Assembly (NCBI RefSeq): GCF_044763875.1
Contig: NZ_JBIWGZ010000005.1
Location: 62,001 to 126,000, forward strand
DNA: 64,000 nt
Origin: Rummeliibacillus sp044763875
GTDB lineage: Bacteria; Bacillota; Bacilli; Bacillales_A; Planococcaceae
Direction of reading: 5' to 3'
Part shown: piece by piece, positions 62,504-64,000 of the stretch
Layout: the number at the start of each line of letters is the position of its first letter
How positions within the stretch are numbered: the stretch's first letter is position 1
Notes under the pieces: model-generated
Databases searched by the model: none
Seen by the model: the letters and a program-made list of their open reading frames with translations, nothing else
What the model was told of the DNA's origin: nothing
Translations under genes and position numbers: made by a program

Positions 62504-63184
62504 TTATGCATGTATAACAATCGGGTGCAATAATTCTCCCAAAAGTTGTTGCGCTTGTTGTATTTTTTCCTCATAAATCCCAACTAAAACGACTGTTGAT
62601 GGTCCTGCAGATTCATGGATATCCCATGCACATTCAAATGATTCTACACCAAACAGGTTTTGAACTTCTTTTGAAATCCCTTTAGATCCTACCGGCCAAA
62701 TACGTCCGATTATATCTTGCTGGATTGCTTTATAAATACATTTCATATCAGCGATTTTTTCTGGTTCAGTCACTAATTTATCCCCAACTAATGGTTTGCC
62801 ATATGTAAACCATTTTAAACATTGTACAGGCGGAATATCTTTGACAGATTCACCGATCATCGTAATAGCTATCCCTGATTGCAATGTTTCCATATTGGAT
62901 TCTGTACTACCTGTAATTCTAGGTAACCCTATACCAATTTCGTGAAATAATCTACTGATACCAGTAATATAACGATTCCAAGCATCTTCGTCACTGAAAT
63001 TGTGCAAAATGATTGCTTCAGGTACAGCGCCCTCTGCCCATTGTTCGAGCAATGTCACACGAGCAGAAAAATAACTTGTAACATCATCTTGAACGTGTAC
63101 AACATCTAACTTCTTCTGTCCAATAGCTCCAGAATTGTCGGTAGTTACGATAAAGCCATTCGACAATTGTAACGCATTTCTCAT
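62504..63184 (-). CDS. cblS: Alpha-ribazole kinase-like (CblS, PurM/AIR-synthase-like)
   Basis: 226 residues. It contains TTDNSGAIGQKKLDVVHV, VTSYFSARVTLLEQWAEGAVPEAIILHNFSD and PRITGSTESNMETLQSGIAITMIGESV, the arrangement of an AIR-synthase/PurM-like ATP-binding protein as in CblS, the kinase that phosphorylates alpha-ribazole for cobalamin salvage. The C-terminal half (about 120-225) has KGISKEVQNLFGV and SAGPSTVVLVGIYEE. It starts directly after the transporter stop. Identification rests on sequence style plus its neighbours, not on a search. Confidence 0.75.
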   Translation of the reverse strand: MRNALQLSNGFIVTTDNSGAIGQKKLDVVHVQDDVTSYFSARVTLLEQWAEGAVPEAIILHNFSDEDAWNRYITGISRLFHEIGIGLPRITGSTESNMETLQSGIAITMIGESVKDIPPVQCLKWFTYGKPLVGDKLVTEPEKIADMKCIYKAIQQDIIGRIWPVGSKGISKEVQNLFGVESFECAWDIHESAGPSTVVLVGIYEEKIQQAQQLLGELLHPIVIHA

Positions 63185-63667
63185 CTATGAATGAGCCTCT
63201 TTTCTTGCAAAAGCTTTTGATAATACAGGCATACAAAATCCTGCAATTACAACATTAATGATTGTTGTTATCAAAATCCCCGGTGTTACGCTATAGAACA
63301 TTTCTGGTGAGATTAACCAATAAAATGGTAGCGGTGACAAAATACCATTGGCAATGATAGCATATACCCACTTTAAAATTGAATGATTCTTCTGATGTAA
63401 TTTTGTAAAACCCCAAACTACAATATACATTTCAAAAGCAATTAAAATATGGAATGGTCCATATGGAAAACCACCTATCTCAGCTGAAACAATATGACCA
63501 ATTGCTGCTGCAATTCCTGCTACAGGCGCTGGTAAGAAAACTGCTCCTAAAAATGCAGGAGCAGAATCAAGAGCAGCGGACGTAACCCCTACAGGAACCT
63601 TAATCATTGCACCTACTGCACATAATGCAGATATCATTGCTGTAAACGTAATAATTCTTAATTTCAT
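63185..63667 (-). CDS. cblT: ECF transporter S component, probable alpha-ribazole transporter CblT
   Basis: 160 residues with five to six membrane helices. The N-terminal LRIITFTAMISALCAVGAMIKVPVG and DSAPAFLGAVFLPAPVAGIAAAIGHI resemble ECF S components; FPYGPFHILIAFEMYIVVWGF follows. In Listeria and Geobacillus an S component next to CblS imports alpha-ribazole. ATG at 63667 (TTG at 63670 possible), AAAGGA upstream within the pduO end. The ATPase and T components are not in this window. Confidence 0.75.
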   Translation of the reverse strand: MKLRIITFTAMISALCAVGAMIKVPVGVTSAALDSAPAFLGAVFLPAPVAGIAAAIGHIVSAEIGGFPYGPFHILIAFEMYIVVWGFTKLHQKNHSILKWVYAIIANGILSPLPFYWLISPEMFYSVTPGILITTIINVVIAGFCMPVLSKAFARKEAHS

Positions 63668-63673
63668 CAATAT

Positions 63674-64000
63674 TTAGTCCTTTGTTTTGTCTTTTCGTCC
63701 GCCATTTCTAAACACCTTTGCACCTCGGATATATTCAATATCCGCAACATTTAAGCGTGAATTTGCCACACGTGCAGCCGCAAATAAATAGTCAGATAAA
63801 CGATTTAAATAACGTTGCACTACTGTAGGGACATCTCCCTCTTTTGCATTTTTTAATAATGTCACAGTTTGACGTTCAGCACGTCTCGCAATCGTACGAG
63901 CAATATGCAAAGTTGCTGCTGCAGGTGATCCACCAGGTAAGATAAACTTCTCAAGTAAAGGCGGTTCATCCATTAAAATATCAATTCGCTTTTCCATCTC
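63674..64000 (-). CDS. pduO: PduO-type cob(I)alamin adenosyltransferase, N-terminus beyond window edge
   Basis: 108 residues of the C-terminal part are seen; the frame is still open at base 64000. EKRIDILMDEPPLLEKFILPGGSPAAATLHIARTIARRAERQTV then NRLSDYLFAAARVANSRL is the hallmark of PduO-type ATP:corrinoid adenosyltransferases, which make adenosylcobalamin. The ATG at 63997 is internal. The tail is Lys/Arg-rich. It would supply the cofactor for IcmF. The ribosome binding site of the next gene lies in its last codons. Confidence 0.9.
   Translation of the reverse strand, partial: EMEKRIDILMDEPPLLEKFILPGGSPAAATLHIARTIARRAERQTVTLLKNAKEGDVPTVVQRYLNRLSDYLFAAARVANSRLNVADIEYIRGAKVFRNGGRKDKTKD

Noticed and set aside
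1..64000. CRISPR arrays, tRNA or rRNA genes, prophage or defence islands
   Set aside because: No regularly spaced direct repeats, no cloverleaf or rRNA-like sequences, and no integrase, capsid, restriction or toxin-antitoxin genes were recognised; the gene order is the conserved chromosomal backbone.

Overview
The window is a chromosomal segment of a low-GC, endospore-forming Gram-positive bacterium. Planococcaceae of the Lysinibacillus/Solibacillus/Rummeliibacillus type fit best, though this is inferred from gene content and order without any database search. The order closely follows the Bacillus subtilis stretch ywqBA - ssbB/ywpF - fabZ - flhOP - mbl - spoIIID - spoIIQ - spoIID - murAA - ywzB - atpCDGAHFEBI - mnaA - upp - glyA - ywlGFEDC - spoIIR - prmC - prfA - tdk - rpmE - rho - glpX - murAB - fsa - fbaA - spo0F - ywjG - pyrG - rpoE - acyl-CoA dehydrogenase - fadF. 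Nearly every gene lies on the minus strand; ywqB, ywqA, ywpF, ywjG and a 38-codon ORF are on the plus strand. No rRNA, tRNA, CRISPR array, prophage or intact insertion sequence was found.

Layout. 1-4.4 kb: the 5' part of a large secreted subtilisin-family protease running off the left edge, an AT-rich gap, a small membrane protein and an IDEAL-domain protein. 4.6-9 kb: an overlapping SWIM zinc-finger / Snf2 ATPase pair. 9-20.4 kb: SSB, YwpF, a lipoprotein, FabZ, an EpuA-like membrane protein, two flagellar rod/hook-type proteins, Mbl, the sporulation genes spoIIID-spoIIQ-spoIID, MurA1 and YwzB. 20.4-27.4 kb: the full F1Fo ATP synthase operon. 28-41 kb: UDP-GlcNAc epimerase, uracil salvage, serine hydroxymethyltransferase, the ywl cluster (with a chemotaxis receptor in it), SpoIIR, translation termination (prmC-prfA), thymidine kinase and L31. 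41-50.7 kb: Rho, FBPase II, MurA2, transaldolase-like and class II aldolases, Spo0F, CTP synthase and RNA polymerase delta. 51-62 kb: a beta-oxidation / isobutyryl-CoA mutase cluster (mmgA-mmgB-two acyl-CoA dehydrogenases-TetR-icmF) beside fadF. 62.5-64 kb: corrinoid genes (PduO-type adenosyltransferase, S-component transporter, alpha-ribazole kinase-like) running off the right edge.

How it works together. Sporulation genes act in sequence: spo0F (phosphorelay, with a good sigma-H-type promoter), spoIIR (forespore to mother-cell signal), spoIID/spoIIQ (engulfment) and spoIIID (mother-cell regulator, with a sigma-E-type promoter). IcmF needs adenosylcobalamin, and the right-edge genes could supply it; thiolase, hydroxyacyl-CoA dehydrogenase, acyl-CoA dehydrogenases and the FadF electron carrier would oxidise branched or straight acyl-CoAs. 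FadR-like palindromes lie before mmgA and fadF. pyrG has a textbook CTP-responsive leader: a GGG start and a terminator with a C-rich 5' arm.

The least explained parts are non-coding: a GC-rich palindromic repeat family whose arms differ between copies but stay complementary within each copy, a 150-bp element with perfect 18-bp inverted ends, an IS200/IS605-like hairpin end after flhO, and structured DNA on both sides of the gap between atpI and mnaA. I found no convincing undescribed multi-gene defence or mobile system.
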